From positions 1 through 34,414 of IMG/VR virus record IMGVR_UViG_3300030382_001779: a stretch of 34,414 nt of DNA, one strand, 5' to 3'. Under the pieces are notes generated by a model. The model was given only the letters and a program-made list of their open reading frames with translations. It had not been told where the DNA came from and did no database searches. This document shows positions 1 to 6,100 of the stretch, piece after piece. This stretch comes from a virus. Position 1 is the stretch's first letter. Every line of letters begins with the position of its first letter. A program made the translations under genes and the position numbers.

Positions 1-164
1 CATGGGACAAATTTGAAGATGATACTATTAACGGTACTAAATGGGACAAATGGAATTGTATTGAAATAAAAGGTGCAACAGCTAAAAAATGGAAAGAACA
101 AGAAGGATTTAAAGGTAGAAGAGGTATTAAAGTATTTTACTTTTGGGGGTTAGCTGCATCATGA
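1..164 (+). CDS. C-terminal end of an unknown protein (5' truncated by window edge)
   Basis: An open frame enters from the left edge (first full codon at 3) and ends at TGA 162-164. The visible 53 residues are rich in Trp, Lys and aromatic residues (WDKFEDD near the start, VFYFWGLAAS at the end). The stop overlaps the next start in an ATGA arrangement, as in the other genes of this block, which supports it being real. The family is not recognised. Confidence 0.6.
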   Translation, partial: WDKFEDDTINGTKWDKWNCIEIKGATAKKWKEQEGFKGRRGIKVFYFWGLAAS

Positions 165-349
165 AAGTACAACCAAAAGATGATATTATTTATAGATTAA
201 TGCTATCATTAAAAAGAGAAAATAGTTTTATAGTATCTAATGATGCAACTAATGACTATTTATTTAATATTAATAAAGGATGGATTGAGGCGCTAGAATG
301 GGTATTAAATTTAACATCTGAGCAGAAAGATGTTGATACTAAGTCTTGA
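161..349 (+). CDS. small hypothetical protein (62 aa)
   Basis: I chose the ATG at 161 rather than the in-frame TTG at 143, because 161 overlaps the upstream stop as ATGA and has a G-rich element (TGGGGGT) about 10 bases upstream. The product is a small mixed-charge soluble protein (MKVQPKDDIIY..., ending EQKDVDTKS), predicted mostly helical, with no signal peptide or membrane segment. Its function is unknown. A 33-base gap containing GGGGAAGAAAGG leads to the nuclease gene, so it is probably cotranscribed with the recombination module. Confidence 0.55.
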   Translation: MKVQPKDDIIYRLMLSLKRENSFIVSNDATNDYLFNINKGWIEALEWVLNLTSEQKDVDTKS

Positions 350-382
350 TATTATTAAATTTAGGGGAAGAAAGGAACTTAT

Positions 383-1171
383 ATGAATATACTTATAGCA
401 TATCAAAACTACTTGCGACACCTTCAAGAAGAAAGCACAATAGAGCGCAAAAAAGATAAAGGATTTCATGCATCATCATCTGGCTCATGTTATAGAAAGC
501 AACTCTATGCATACTTTGAATATCCATCAGGCCCGATAGAAGATAAGGGATTAAGAGTGTTGCGGTTAGGTACGATTGTTCACAAAGATGTCGAAGATTC
601 AATACATCATTATATAAAAACTAATGCAAAAGAAATTGCAGATAATAATATATCTATATTTTCTGAGCATAAAGTAAAAATCCCAGAACTAAATATTGTG
701 GGAACTTTAGATGTTGCAGTATATGATGGCAACTCTGAAATACTTGACATATATGATGTGAAAACAGCAGCAGCTTATACATGGACTAAGCACTTTGGCA
801 GAAAAGATAACAGACAGCAAAATGCAAATGAAAATTATAAATTGCAACTTGGAACATACGCATTAGGTATGCAGTCTCAAGTGCAACCAAAGAAAACTAA
901 TCTTCATCTATTCTGGTATAATAAAAATACTAGTATGGTTAGAGAGCAATTAGTTATATCTACTTGGATAGATAAAGCATTTGAATATTGGACATCCCTT
1001 AATGAGTATTTAGTTGAATATGGTAAAAAGTTTGTAGACTATTTGGAACCTGAAATAGAATATGGAGTTCCATTTGAGGAATGGGAGTGCAAATACTGTC
1101 AATATGAAAGTATATGTCCCAGCACAATAAAACAAAGAAAAGAACGTAAACCTAGAAGGAGGAGAAAATAA
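383..1171 (+). CDS. Cas4/RecB-type PD-(D/E)XK exonuclease with Fe-S cysteines
   Basis: The 262-residue protein shows the signature of Cas4/AddB-type nucleases. C36 is followed much later by C236, C239 and C245 (CxxCx5C), the four cysteines that would hold a 4Fe-4S cluster. The nuclease core is visible as H67 (GTIVHKD), D110 (VGTLD), D125-V-K127 (the D/E-x-K pair) and a QLGTYA motif at 155-160, equivalent to the QxxxY motif. Enzymes of this class resect DNA ends to leave single-stranded tails. The next genes encode a Rad52-like annealing protein and an SSB-like protein, so it is probably the exonuclease half of a phage recombination pair. It ends in a very basic tail (KPRRRRK). There is no CRISPR array nearby, so the role is replication or recombination rather than adaptation. 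The stop overlaps the next ATG. Confidence 0.85.
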   Translation: MNILIAYQNYLRHLQEESTIERKKDKGFHASSSGSCYRKQLYAYFEYPSGPIEDKGLRVLRLGTIVHKDVEDSIHHYIKTNAKEIADNNISIFSEHKVKIPELNIVGTLDVAVYDGNSEILDIYDVKTAAAYTWTKHFGRKDNRQQNANENYKLQLGTYALGMQSQVQPKKTNLHLFWYNKNTSMVREQLVISTWIDKAFEYWTSLNEYLVEYGKKFVDYLEPEIEYGVPFEEWECKYCQYESICPSTIKQRKERKPRRRRK

Positions 1172-1773
1172 TGAGCGAGATAACAAAAGTAGATAGTTTG
1201 GAAGAAATTAACGGCATAAGACTCATGATAACAGACAAACATAAAAAGGTATCAAACATAAAAACACCTAAACCATACATTAAGAAAAAAATGGGTATGG
1301 AATATGTTGAAATAAGTTATATGCGTGAAATTGCAGATAAAGAATTTCCAGGCTGGAGTTGGATAGTAATAAATACTGAAGTATTAGGTAGTGAGGCATT
1401 TGTAGTACATGGTAGATTAAAGTGGTATGATGAGGGTATATGGAGAGAAGGAGACATGACTGCAGCTCACAGGGTACAGAAAAAACGTGGCACTAATGAA
1501 TTTGTAGACATTGGTAACGATGTTAAGTCAGCAAACACAGATTGCATGAAGAAAGCCTTTAATATGTATATGAATATCGCTGATGATGTATACAGAAATC
1601 AGATAGAAGAAACTGAATTGTCTGAGGAACAGAAAAAAGCATTAAAAGAGGCAGCTAAAGCAATTAGTACTGAAAAATATGACCAAGTATCAACATTGAT
1701 AGAAGAGGGAGATATTTACGGAGGTAATTATCGCTCATCTCTAGCAAAACTCGAAAGGCAGTCAAATGCGTAG
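1171..1773 (+). CDS. Rad52/Sak-like single-strand annealing protein (probable)
   Basis: The 200-residue protein has the pattern of the Rad52/22-Sak family: a conserved Trp stretch (GWSWIVINTEV, about 60-70), an HG strand (VVHGRLKW, about 78-85), a WREGDM turn, and a helix with KSANTDCMKKAFN, comparable to the family's K-A-x-TDALKRA helix. These proteins form rings that anneal complementary single strands. Here it directly follows an exonuclease (overlapping TAATG, SD AAGGAGGAG) and precedes an SSB-like gene, the usual context of phage annealases. The C-terminal third (from about 150) is a charged helical tail. The family assignment rests on motif reading only; an Erf-type or unrelated DNA-binding protein remains possible. 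Confidence 0.6.
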   Translation: MSEITKVDSLEEINGIRLMITDKHKKVSNIKTPKPYIKKKMGMEYVEISYMREIADKEFPGWSWIVINTEVLGSEAFVVHGRLKWYDEGIWREGDMTAAHRVQKKRGTNEFVDIGNDVKSANTDCMKKAFNMYMNIADDVYRNQIEETELSEEQKKALKEAAKAISTEKYDQVSTLIEEGDIYGGNYRSSLAKLERQSNA

Positions 1774-1990
1774 GGTTGATATATCATATGATGACGGCAT
1801 ACTTAATAAAGAGGATGAATACCTCGTTGGAGTTAACGATGGTTCAACATTTACAAATGTTAAGTATAAAGGAACAAAGCTGTTTAATGGTAAAAAAATG
1901 TTAATGTTCGAAACGAAATCTAATAAGCAATTGACTATTAATCCATCGTTTCACACATTTACACTAGAACAAAACAAAGATAAGGAGTAA
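1766..1990 (+). CDS. small beta-rich hypothetical protein (74 aa)
   Basis: The start overlaps the annealase stop by 8 bases and has AAAGG 7 bases upstream. The product alternates hydrophobic and polar residues (YLVGVNDGSTFTNVKYKG..., then KKMLMFETKSNKQLTI), suggesting a small beta barrel of SH3 or Sm size. No catalytic motif or cysteines are seen. Its place between the annealase and the SSB-like protein suggests an accessory role in DNA metabolism, but this is inference from context only. Confidence 0.6.
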   Translation: MRRVDISYDDGILNKEDEYLVGVNDGSTFTNVKYKGTKLFNGKKMLMFETKSNKQLTINPSFHTFTLEQNKDKE

Positions 1991-1992
1991 CT

Positions 1993-2259
1993 ATGCAGAA
2001 AAAAGATGACATAGAAAAGCTAAGAGCTGAGGGAGTATTATCCAAAAAATCAGCTAACGAACTTGAAAAAACAGGAGGTGTCAGTAAAAAGGGCAGAACT
2101 GTTATACGAGTTTTAAAAACAGCTGATGGAAAGTGGGTAACACCTACTCTATATTATAGAGGAGGCAAGAATACAAGGCCCAGCAAAAAGCAAACTGAAC
2201 TAACTACTAAAATAAACAAGCTAATCGAAACATACACAACAGCAAGGAGTAATGCATAA
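1993..2259 (+). CDS. small basic hypothetical protein (88 aa)
   Basis: A good SD (AAGGAG, 6 bases before ATG) marks the start, and the stop overlaps the next ATG (TAATG). The protein is Lys/Arg-rich: an N-terminal charged helix (KDDIEKLRAEG), a GRTVIRVLKT strand, a glycine- and arginine-containing loop (YYRGGKNTRP) and a C-terminal helix. Nucleic-acid binding is plausible from composition and position in the recombination cluster, but the family is not recognised. Confidence 0.6.
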   Translation: MQKKDDIEKLRAEGVLSKKSANELEKTGGVSKKGRTVIRVLKTADGKWVTPTLYYRGGKNTRPSKKQTELTTKINKLIETYTTARSNA

Positions 2260-2894
2260 TGAAAAGCATAGACGCAGTATATGACCCCAATTCAACTTGG
2301 AAACCAATTGAAGAGGGGGAATACCCAGCTCATATTAAAACCTTAAACACTAAAGAAGTGAATACTAAGGCAGGTGAAGCTATTGTTGTCAACATGACAT
2401 ACAAAGTAGCAGACGAAGCAGCTGATTTAGAGCAATTGGTATATGAGATGGATGGGTATAAATATAAACGAGACCAAGATAACAACAGAGTACCTGTTGC
2501 TAATGGTAGCGGGGAACAAGCAACTACTGATTGTGGACACTTGGTAGGCAGAGACTTGTGGGATAATGGATGGTTTATCTTCACAAATTCTGAATCAGGT
2601 TCCAAGAACAGTAGATACTTTCAATTACTTGAAAATCTTGGCATTAAAGTTGAAGAACAAATGCTAGGAGACAAAAAAGTAAAGAAACTTGTTCTTATAG
2701 AAGAAGATGATGTTAAAGGTAAACCTGTTCTTATTGATTTAAGAAGACAAGAATATGTTACATCTGAAACTAAACATCTTCCACCCGAACAACAGGAATG
2801 GAGAACATCTTTTAAGGTTTTTAATGTAAAGCCTTGGGAAAGTGGTCAAAAGTTGTCATTTGATGAATTAGACGGAGATGACGTACCATTCTAA
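2259..2894 (+). CDS. SSB-like single-stranded DNA-binding protein (DUF669-like, DDVPF tail)
   Basis: The 211-residue protein ends in an acidic stretch closing with DDVPF (207-211), closely resembling the DDDIPF tip by which bacterial SSB recruits repair proteins. The N-terminal part (EEGEYPAHIKTL..., then NTKAGEAIVVNMTYKV) resembles phage DUF669-type proteins, which are believed to be OB-fold ssDNA-binding proteins. It would coat single strands made by the nearby nuclease and the downstream DnaB-type helicase. SD AAGGAG lies 9 bases upstream and the start overlaps the previous stop. It is the last gene before a 176-base spacer with RNA-like structure, so it may close a first transcription unit. 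Exact family is uncertain; the tail motif is the strongest evidence. Confidence 0.7.
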   Translation: MKSIDAVYDPNSTWKPIEEGEYPAHIKTLNTKEVNTKAGEAIVVNMTYKVADEAADLEQLVYEMDGYKYKRDQDNNRVPVANGSGEQATTDCGHLVGRDLWDNGWFIFTNSESGSKNSRYFQLLENLGIKVEEQMLGDKKVKKLVLIEEDDVKGKPVLIDLRRQEYVTSETKHLPPEQQEWRTSFKVFNVKPWESGQKLSFDELDGDDVPF

Positions 2895-2909
2895 ATAGTT
2901 GTTAATAAT

Positions 2910-3064
2910 GTACTGAGGAGCTGACCGAAGTATGACAGATAACACAGAGGTTTAGGTATTTGAGAAGTCTTGCTGACTTCAAGAGTGTAAATATTCATAA
3001 GTTACACCACCATTCCCTCACCGTTATAAAGATAGTAGGAGGCTCCTTAGTATTAAATTGGAGG
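2910..3064 (+). promoter_or_regulatory. Structured RNA leader 1 upstream of the HTH gene (candidate cis-regulatory RNA)
   Basis: The spacer folds on paper into nested helices. A 12-bp closing helix joins 2910-2921 to 3042-3053 with two G-U pairs. Inside it, 2939-2943 pairs with 3023-3027 and 2947-2950 pairs with 3016-3019, separated by a 3x3 loop. Two hairpins follow: 2964-2969/2975-2980 and 2985-2990/3002-3007. The 3' strand of the closing helix contains CTCC (3043-3046), which could instead pair with GGAG of the Shine-Dalgarno (3060-3063), giving a two-state switch for the gene at 3071. No known riboswitch class is recognised. The pairing was found by eye and has not been tested by folding or covariation. 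Confidence 0.5.
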
Positions 3065-3070
3065 TTAAAA

Positions 3071-3382
3071 ATGGAAAAGAAAAGAAAAGAAACTCAAGCA
3101 AGTAAAGTAAGAAAATATTTAGAAGCAGGAAATAGTATTACACCAATAGATGCTTTAAAAATGTTTGGAAGTTTTAGATTGGCTGCTATAATATGTAATT
3201 TAAAGAAGGATTTAGACTGGATGACTGATAAAGAAATAGTAACAACAATGGTTCGAAATGAATTTGGTGTTAAGTTTGGCAGTTATAAAATTAAATGGTA
3301 CAAAAAACCATCTGTTAATGAATTTGAAATGAAAAGAATTTTAAAATACAATAATATGAAGGCTCTAGGACAAGTAGAATAA
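3071..3382 (+). CDS. small helix-turn-helix DNA-binding protein (103 aa)
   Basis: I chose the ATG at 3071, which has GGAGG 6 bases upstream; an upstream in-frame start near 2960 would run through the structured leader and is rejected. Residues about 22-47 (SITPIDALKMFGSFRLAAIICNL, written here as SITPIDALKMFG then SFRLAAIICNL) match the phage helix-turn-helix type in which 'IT..dAl..fG..RLaa.I..L' is conserved (HTH_39-like). The N terminus is very basic and the C terminus is a Lys-rich beta/helical tail. It stands alone between two unusually structured spacers, unlike the overlapping genes around it, so a regulatory role with its own control is likely. Its target is unknown. Confidence 0.65.
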   Translation: MEKKRKETQASKVRKYLEAGNSITPIDALKMFGSFRLAAIICNLKKDLDWMTDKEIVTTMVRNEFGVKFGSYKIKWYKKPSVNEFEMKRILKYNNMKALGQVE

Positions 3383-3408
3383 AACTATTTGTATGACTTA
3401 TGTAAAAA

Positions 3409-3521
3409 GAGATAAATTGTATATGAGGGTGGCCAAGTATATCTTCCTTCTTCATACATATACTTCTTATCTCGCTTTACCCATAGGTCACCCTCCCTCC
3501 TTCAAATCACATCCAAAGGAG
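3409..3521 (+). promoter_or_regulatory. Structured RNA leader 2, pseudoknot-capable, with SD-sequestering hairpin
   Basis: Four complementary sets are visible. A 10-bp helix joins 3425-3434 to 3486-3495 (one G-U pair). Stacked directly inside it, 3435-3442 pairs with 3458-3465 (8 bp). 3409-3415 pairs with 3467-3473 (7 bp), which interleaves with the 10-bp helix and so would make a pseudoknot. 3419-3425 could alternatively pair with 3457-3463, which competes with the 8-bp stem. Just downstream, CTCCTT (3497-3502) is exactly complementary to AAGGAG (3516-3521), the SD of the gene at 3528, with a 13-base loop. The GC-rich stem stands out in this AT-rich genome. The class is not recognised. Confidence 0.55.
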
Positions 3522-3527
3522 TAAACC

Positions 3528-3839
3528 ATGTCAAAAGAAAATATATATAAAAAAGCACTAGAAGACATAGCAGGTGCTTCAGACCAAGCTAATCCATCAC
3601 ATATAAAAGTAGTTGCACAAACAGCTCTTGATTCTGAACCAACGACAGCAGATGAGTTCAATGATAAAGAACCTACAACAGCATTTGAATTAATAGATGA
3701 ATACAATGAATATAAGATAGACAGACAATCTGAACTATCAAAATATAATAAGAAATTATCTGCAGAAGCTGAATCTGTTTGGAGAGGAACAGTTCTACAT
3801 CCAGAATATGAATCACCATTTGCTGAAGAGGAAGAATAA
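3528..3839 (+). CDS. acidic hypothetical protein (103 aa)
   Basis: The SD AAAGGAG lies 7 bases before the ATG and may be hidden in the hairpin described for leader 2. The protein is acidic, with an N-terminal helix, a Thr/Glu-rich middle in which a short pattern recurs (SEPTTADEF, then KEPTTAFEL, about 36-54) and a Glu-only C terminus (FAEEEE). No enzyme motif is seen. Its stop overlaps the next start (TAATG). Being the first gene after the structured leader, it may be the regulated product or simply the head of the next operon. Confidence 0.6.
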   Translation: MSKENIYKKALEDIAGASDQANPSHIKVVAQTALDSEPTTADEFNDKEPTTAFELIDEYNEYKIDRQSELSKYNKKLSAEAESVWRGTVLHPEYESPFAEEEE

Positions 3840-4027
3840 TGAGTGATAAAATTCACGCATTTTTAAAATCTAATGATTCTGGAATATCTTTAGAAAATCT
3901 TATTTCATTATATGAGTGGCTTGTAAAGGGCGGTCGGTTAAAAAAAGGAAGTGCTGGTTATCAAAGAATGATGCAATTAAAACTAAGATACAGCAAAGGA
4001 GAAAGATATGTTAAAACAGACGAATGA
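3839..4027 (+). CDS. small hypothetical protein (62 aa)
   Basis: The ATG overlaps the previous stop and follows GAGGAAG. The product is small and helical (ENLISLYEWLVKGGRLKKG, then YQRMMQLKLRYSKG), with basic character in its second half. It overlaps the next gene by 20 bases. The family is not recognised. Confidence 0.55.
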   Translation: MSDKIHAFLKSNDSGISLENLISLYEWLVKGGRLKKGSAGYQRMMQLKLRYSKGERYVKTDE

Positions 4028-4253
4028 AGATACTGAGTGGTTAGAAAAATCCACTGCTTTAATAAGGTTTAGTAAAGAAGAGATGCAAAATCTTATAGTT
4101 GCACTAGTAATGGCTGAGAAATCTGCTGAAATAATGGATAATTTTGATTATGCTAAATCTTTTAAAAATTTAAGAGAAGATATAATTAAAATAAAAAATA
4201 AATTAGTTAAAAAGGAGGAAGAATATGAGGAGGAAACTCTCAAAACAAGATAA
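4008..4253 (+). CDS. small helical, coiled-coil hypothetical protein (81 aa)
   Basis: A strong SD (AAAGGAG, 7 bases upstream) supports this start although it lies inside the end of the previous gene. The protein is almost wholly helical and ends in a highly charged segment (IKIKNKLVKKEEEYEEETLK). No cysteines, membrane segments or catalytic motifs are visible. It overlaps the next gene by 29 bases. The function is unknown. Confidence 0.55.
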   Translation: MLKQTNEDTEWLEKSTALIRFSKEEMQNLIVALVMAEKSAEIMDNFDYAKSFKNLREDIIKIKNKLVKKEEEYEEETLKTR

Positions 4254-4527
4254 GCTGTATAGGAAGAAGCTTAGAGATAATAAAAAATTAGCAGAAAAAG
4301 CACTCAAAAATAGTTTTAAAACTAAACCAGCACCGGGCCTAACATTTTTACATAAAGTACCTGTTGGTCAATTAGTTTATTGCAATGATTCAAAAGCAAT
4401 ATTAATAGAGTGCAATGATACGTCTTGTTTAGTAATGGTTACAAGTCGTGAAAACAGAGAAGAGGACTCGTACTATTTAGGAAGACATAGATGGGCTCCT
4501 TTAACAGAAGTGGAGGTATTAGGATAA
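4225..4527 (+). CDS. hypothetical protein with basic N-terminal helix and beta domain (100 aa)
   Basis: SD AAGGAGG lies 8 bases before the ATG. Residues 1-35 are strongly basic (MRRKLSKQDKLYRKKLRDNKK...). The remainder looks like a small beta domain (GQLVYCNDSKAILIECNDTSCLVMV, seen as GQLVYCND then KAILIECND then CLVMV), of SH3-like size, ending in WAPLTEVEVLG. Two of the three cysteines lie in consecutive strands. Nucleic-acid binding is plausible but not shown. The stop overlaps the next start (TAATG). Confidence 0.55.
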   Translation: MRRKLSKQDKLYRKKLRDNKKLAEKALKNSFKTKPAPGLTFLHKVPVGQLVYCNDSKAILIECNDTSCLVMVTSRENREEDSYYLGRHRWAPLTEVEVLG

Positions 4528-4733
4528 TGAGTTATGATGTAAGAGAAAAAACAGAAGTTCCAAAAAACTTTGGAAAAGATAGTAAAAAATCAAAGTTTCC
4601 ATATAAAAGTACAAAAGACCCCAAATACCTAAAAGATAGAACTCAATTTTTTAGGAAATCAGGTAATGGGTGGTGGTGCGATATAATTGAAAGAAGAGGC
4701 AGAAGACCTTTAGCTGGGAAACCAAGAAGATGA
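4527..4733 (+). CDS. small basic hypothetical protein (68 aa)
   Basis: I chose the ATG at 4527, which overlaps the previous stop (TAATGA) behind TGGAGG and AGGA, over an in-frame ATG at 4491 inside the previous gene. The protein is Lys/Arg-rich with a compact aromatic segment (NGWWCDIIERRGRRPLAG, about 47-64). The function is unknown. It ends in an ATGA overlap with the next gene. Confidence 0.5.
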   Translation: MSYDVREKTEVPKNFGKDSKKSKFPYKSTKDPKYLKDRTQFFRKSGNGWWCDIIERRGRRPLAGKPRR

Positions 4734-5167
4734 GAAAAGGTATAAAACCATTCAATTGCCCACAATGTGGATTTAACTTTTTTAAGAAACATAATTATAT
4801 GTCTAAAATAAATGAACTTTTGAAAAGAAGAAATAACATATCTAGGATGCATCTGAGAACTGTTGCTCAATGTATTAAATCAAATGTACCTTCCGATGCT
4901 GAAAGAGATAAATATTATTTCTTCTTATATAATATACAGCACGTATCAGATGAAGTATTAATATGGGGATTAGACCAATATTTTAAAGGTAAGCATTATC
5001 TAAAGGGAAAGGGATATGCATACCTAAAATCAATAATTTTATCAAGAGATAAGAATAAGGAGAAGATATCCGAGAATGAAAAAAAACTTCTTGGCTCTGC
5101 TCCACCAATAGTAAATAAAGGAAAAGATAATGAAGAAGAAAAAAACAACAAGAAAAAAGAAAAGTGA
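4730..5167 (+). CDS. hypothetical protein with one CxxC knuckle and helical core (145 aa)
   Basis: The start overlaps the upstream stop in ATGA; the SD is weak, so translation is probably coupled. CPQCG at residues 10-14 gives one half of a zinc ribbon, but no second CxxC follows in this chain. The core (HLRTVAQCIKSNVPSDAE, DEVLIWGLDQYFKG) is helical, and the C terminus is an extreme Lys/Glu tail. Its position a few genes before the DnaB-type helicase would suit a helicase loader or replication accessory protein, but no loader signature is seen. A shorter form starting at the Met near 4799 cannot be excluded. Confidence 0.5.
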   Translation: MRKGIKPFNCPQCGFNFFKKHNYMSKINELLKRRNNISRMHLRTVAQCIKSNVPSDAERDKYYFFLYNIQHVSDEVLIWGLDQYFKGKHYLKGKGYAYLKSIILSRDKNKEKISENEKKLLGSAPPIVNKGKDNEEEKNNKKKEK

Positions 5168-5306
5168 TAATAGTTTCTTAGAAAAAGTAATACAAGGAAC
5201 TTATAATTTCTTTTCATCTCCATTTGACCCATACTGTATTATGTGTGATGATAGTGGATGTAAATACTGTTTTAAAACAAACCCACACCTTGAAGGAGGA
5301 GAATAA
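5130..5306 (+). CDS. 58-aa zinc-knuckle protein, overlapping the previous gene
   Basis: A 58-codon gene runs from ATG 5130 (AAGGA about 6 bases upstream) to TAA 5304-5306, which overlaps the next ATG (TAATG). It overlaps the end of the preceding gene by 38 bases in another frame. The N terminus is a Lys/Arg run (MKKKKTTRKKK). The middle has CIMC (36-39) and CKYC (44-47), two CxxC pairs four residues apart, fit for a single zinc ion. It fills what would otherwise be a 138-base gap in a tightly packed operon, and its fourfold Cys pattern is unlikely by chance. It is probably a small DNA- or protein-binding zinc protein. Confidence 0.65.
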   Translation: MKKKKTTRKKKSDNSFLEKVIQGTYNFFSSPFDPYCIMCDDSGCKYCFKTNPHLEGGE

Positions 5307-6100
5307 TGAAAGCAAACATAAACGATATAATGTTTCCAGTTAAAGAAGTACCAGCTGCTATTGTAAATAGCAACAATGTAGTTACTAGTCATGGTGATAC
5401 TGGATATAAGTTCATAATGAGAGAGGATACGGGCCAGATACTTAGCTGTATGACTAATAACTATAAGCTTGTAAAGAATGAGTTTATAAATAAGAAGTCT
5501 GCTGATGTAATTAAAAAGAATGGTGGAAGAATAAAAGAAGTTCAGACATTTGGTAATGGAGCAAGGTCTGTTGTCAAATGGGAATTTCCAAAACATAAAG
5601 TAACTCTAAGCAAAAAAGATGAAATGACTCCAGAGATTATTTGGCAAAATAGTTATGATGGTACAATAGGTCTTAATATTATAGCAGGAGCATTTAGATT
5701 AATATGTCTTAATGGTGCAGTAATAGGAGTTGTTGCTACTAAATATAGGAATAAACATATTGTTCAAAATATGGCATTAAATGATATTGAAGGAGTAATA
5801 GATGAAACTATCAATAAGACAAAAATAATAATGAAAGAAGAATTTCCTTTATTATTTGACACAAAGGTAAGAGACCACCATATTCTTAAAATGTTAAAAT
5901 TATTTCCACTAACATCTTCAGAATATATTACTCAAAAACTTATTGAAAGTAAGCCTGAGAACCTGTGGGACTTATTCAATGTTAGTACTAATGTAGCAAC
6001 TCATGGATTGGATAGAAAGATGGAATCTACGCATAAGCTTGAGTCTAAATTATATAATCTTGTGAAGAGCATGGCCACTAAGGGAGCGGCTCGTGCCTAG
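5306..6100 (+). CDS. DUF932 family protein (phage/plasmid replication-associated)
   Basis: The 264-residue protein matches the DUF932 layout: an N-terminal strand region, CMTNNYKLVKNEF (about 48-60; family pattern 'Y.p..N.e'), a central beta region with WQNSYDGTIGLNI, and FRLICLNGAVIG (about 130-141; the family's 'Ri.C.N' motif), followed by a helical C-terminal half. DUF932 proteins are common in phages and plasmids near replication genes; the biochemical role is not established. SD AAGGAGG lies 8 bases upstream. The end overlaps the GTG start of the methyltransferase by 8 bases. Confidence 0.75.
   Translation: MKANINDIMFPVKEVPAAIVNSNNVVTSHGDTGYKFIMREDTGQILSCMTNNYKLVKNEFINKKSADVIKKNGGRIKEVQTFGNGARSVVKWEFPKHKVTLSKKDEMTPEIIWQNSYDGTIGLNIIAGAFRLICLNGAVIGVVATKYRNKHIVQNMALNDIEGVIDETINKTKIIMKEEFPLLFDTKVRDHHILKMLKLFPLTSSEYITQKLIESKPENLWDLFNVSTNVATHGLDRKMESTHKLESKLYNLVKSMATKGAARA

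Noticed and set aside
383-1171. Cas4-like nuclease taken as a sign of a CRISPR locus
   Set aside because: No repeat-spacer array and no other cas-type gene are seen in the window. The neighbours are recombination genes.
2960-3070. Extended N terminus of the HTH protein from an upstream alternative start
   Set aside because: It would translate through the structured leader and has no Shine-Dalgarno sequence, whereas ATG 3071 has GGAGG at ideal distance.
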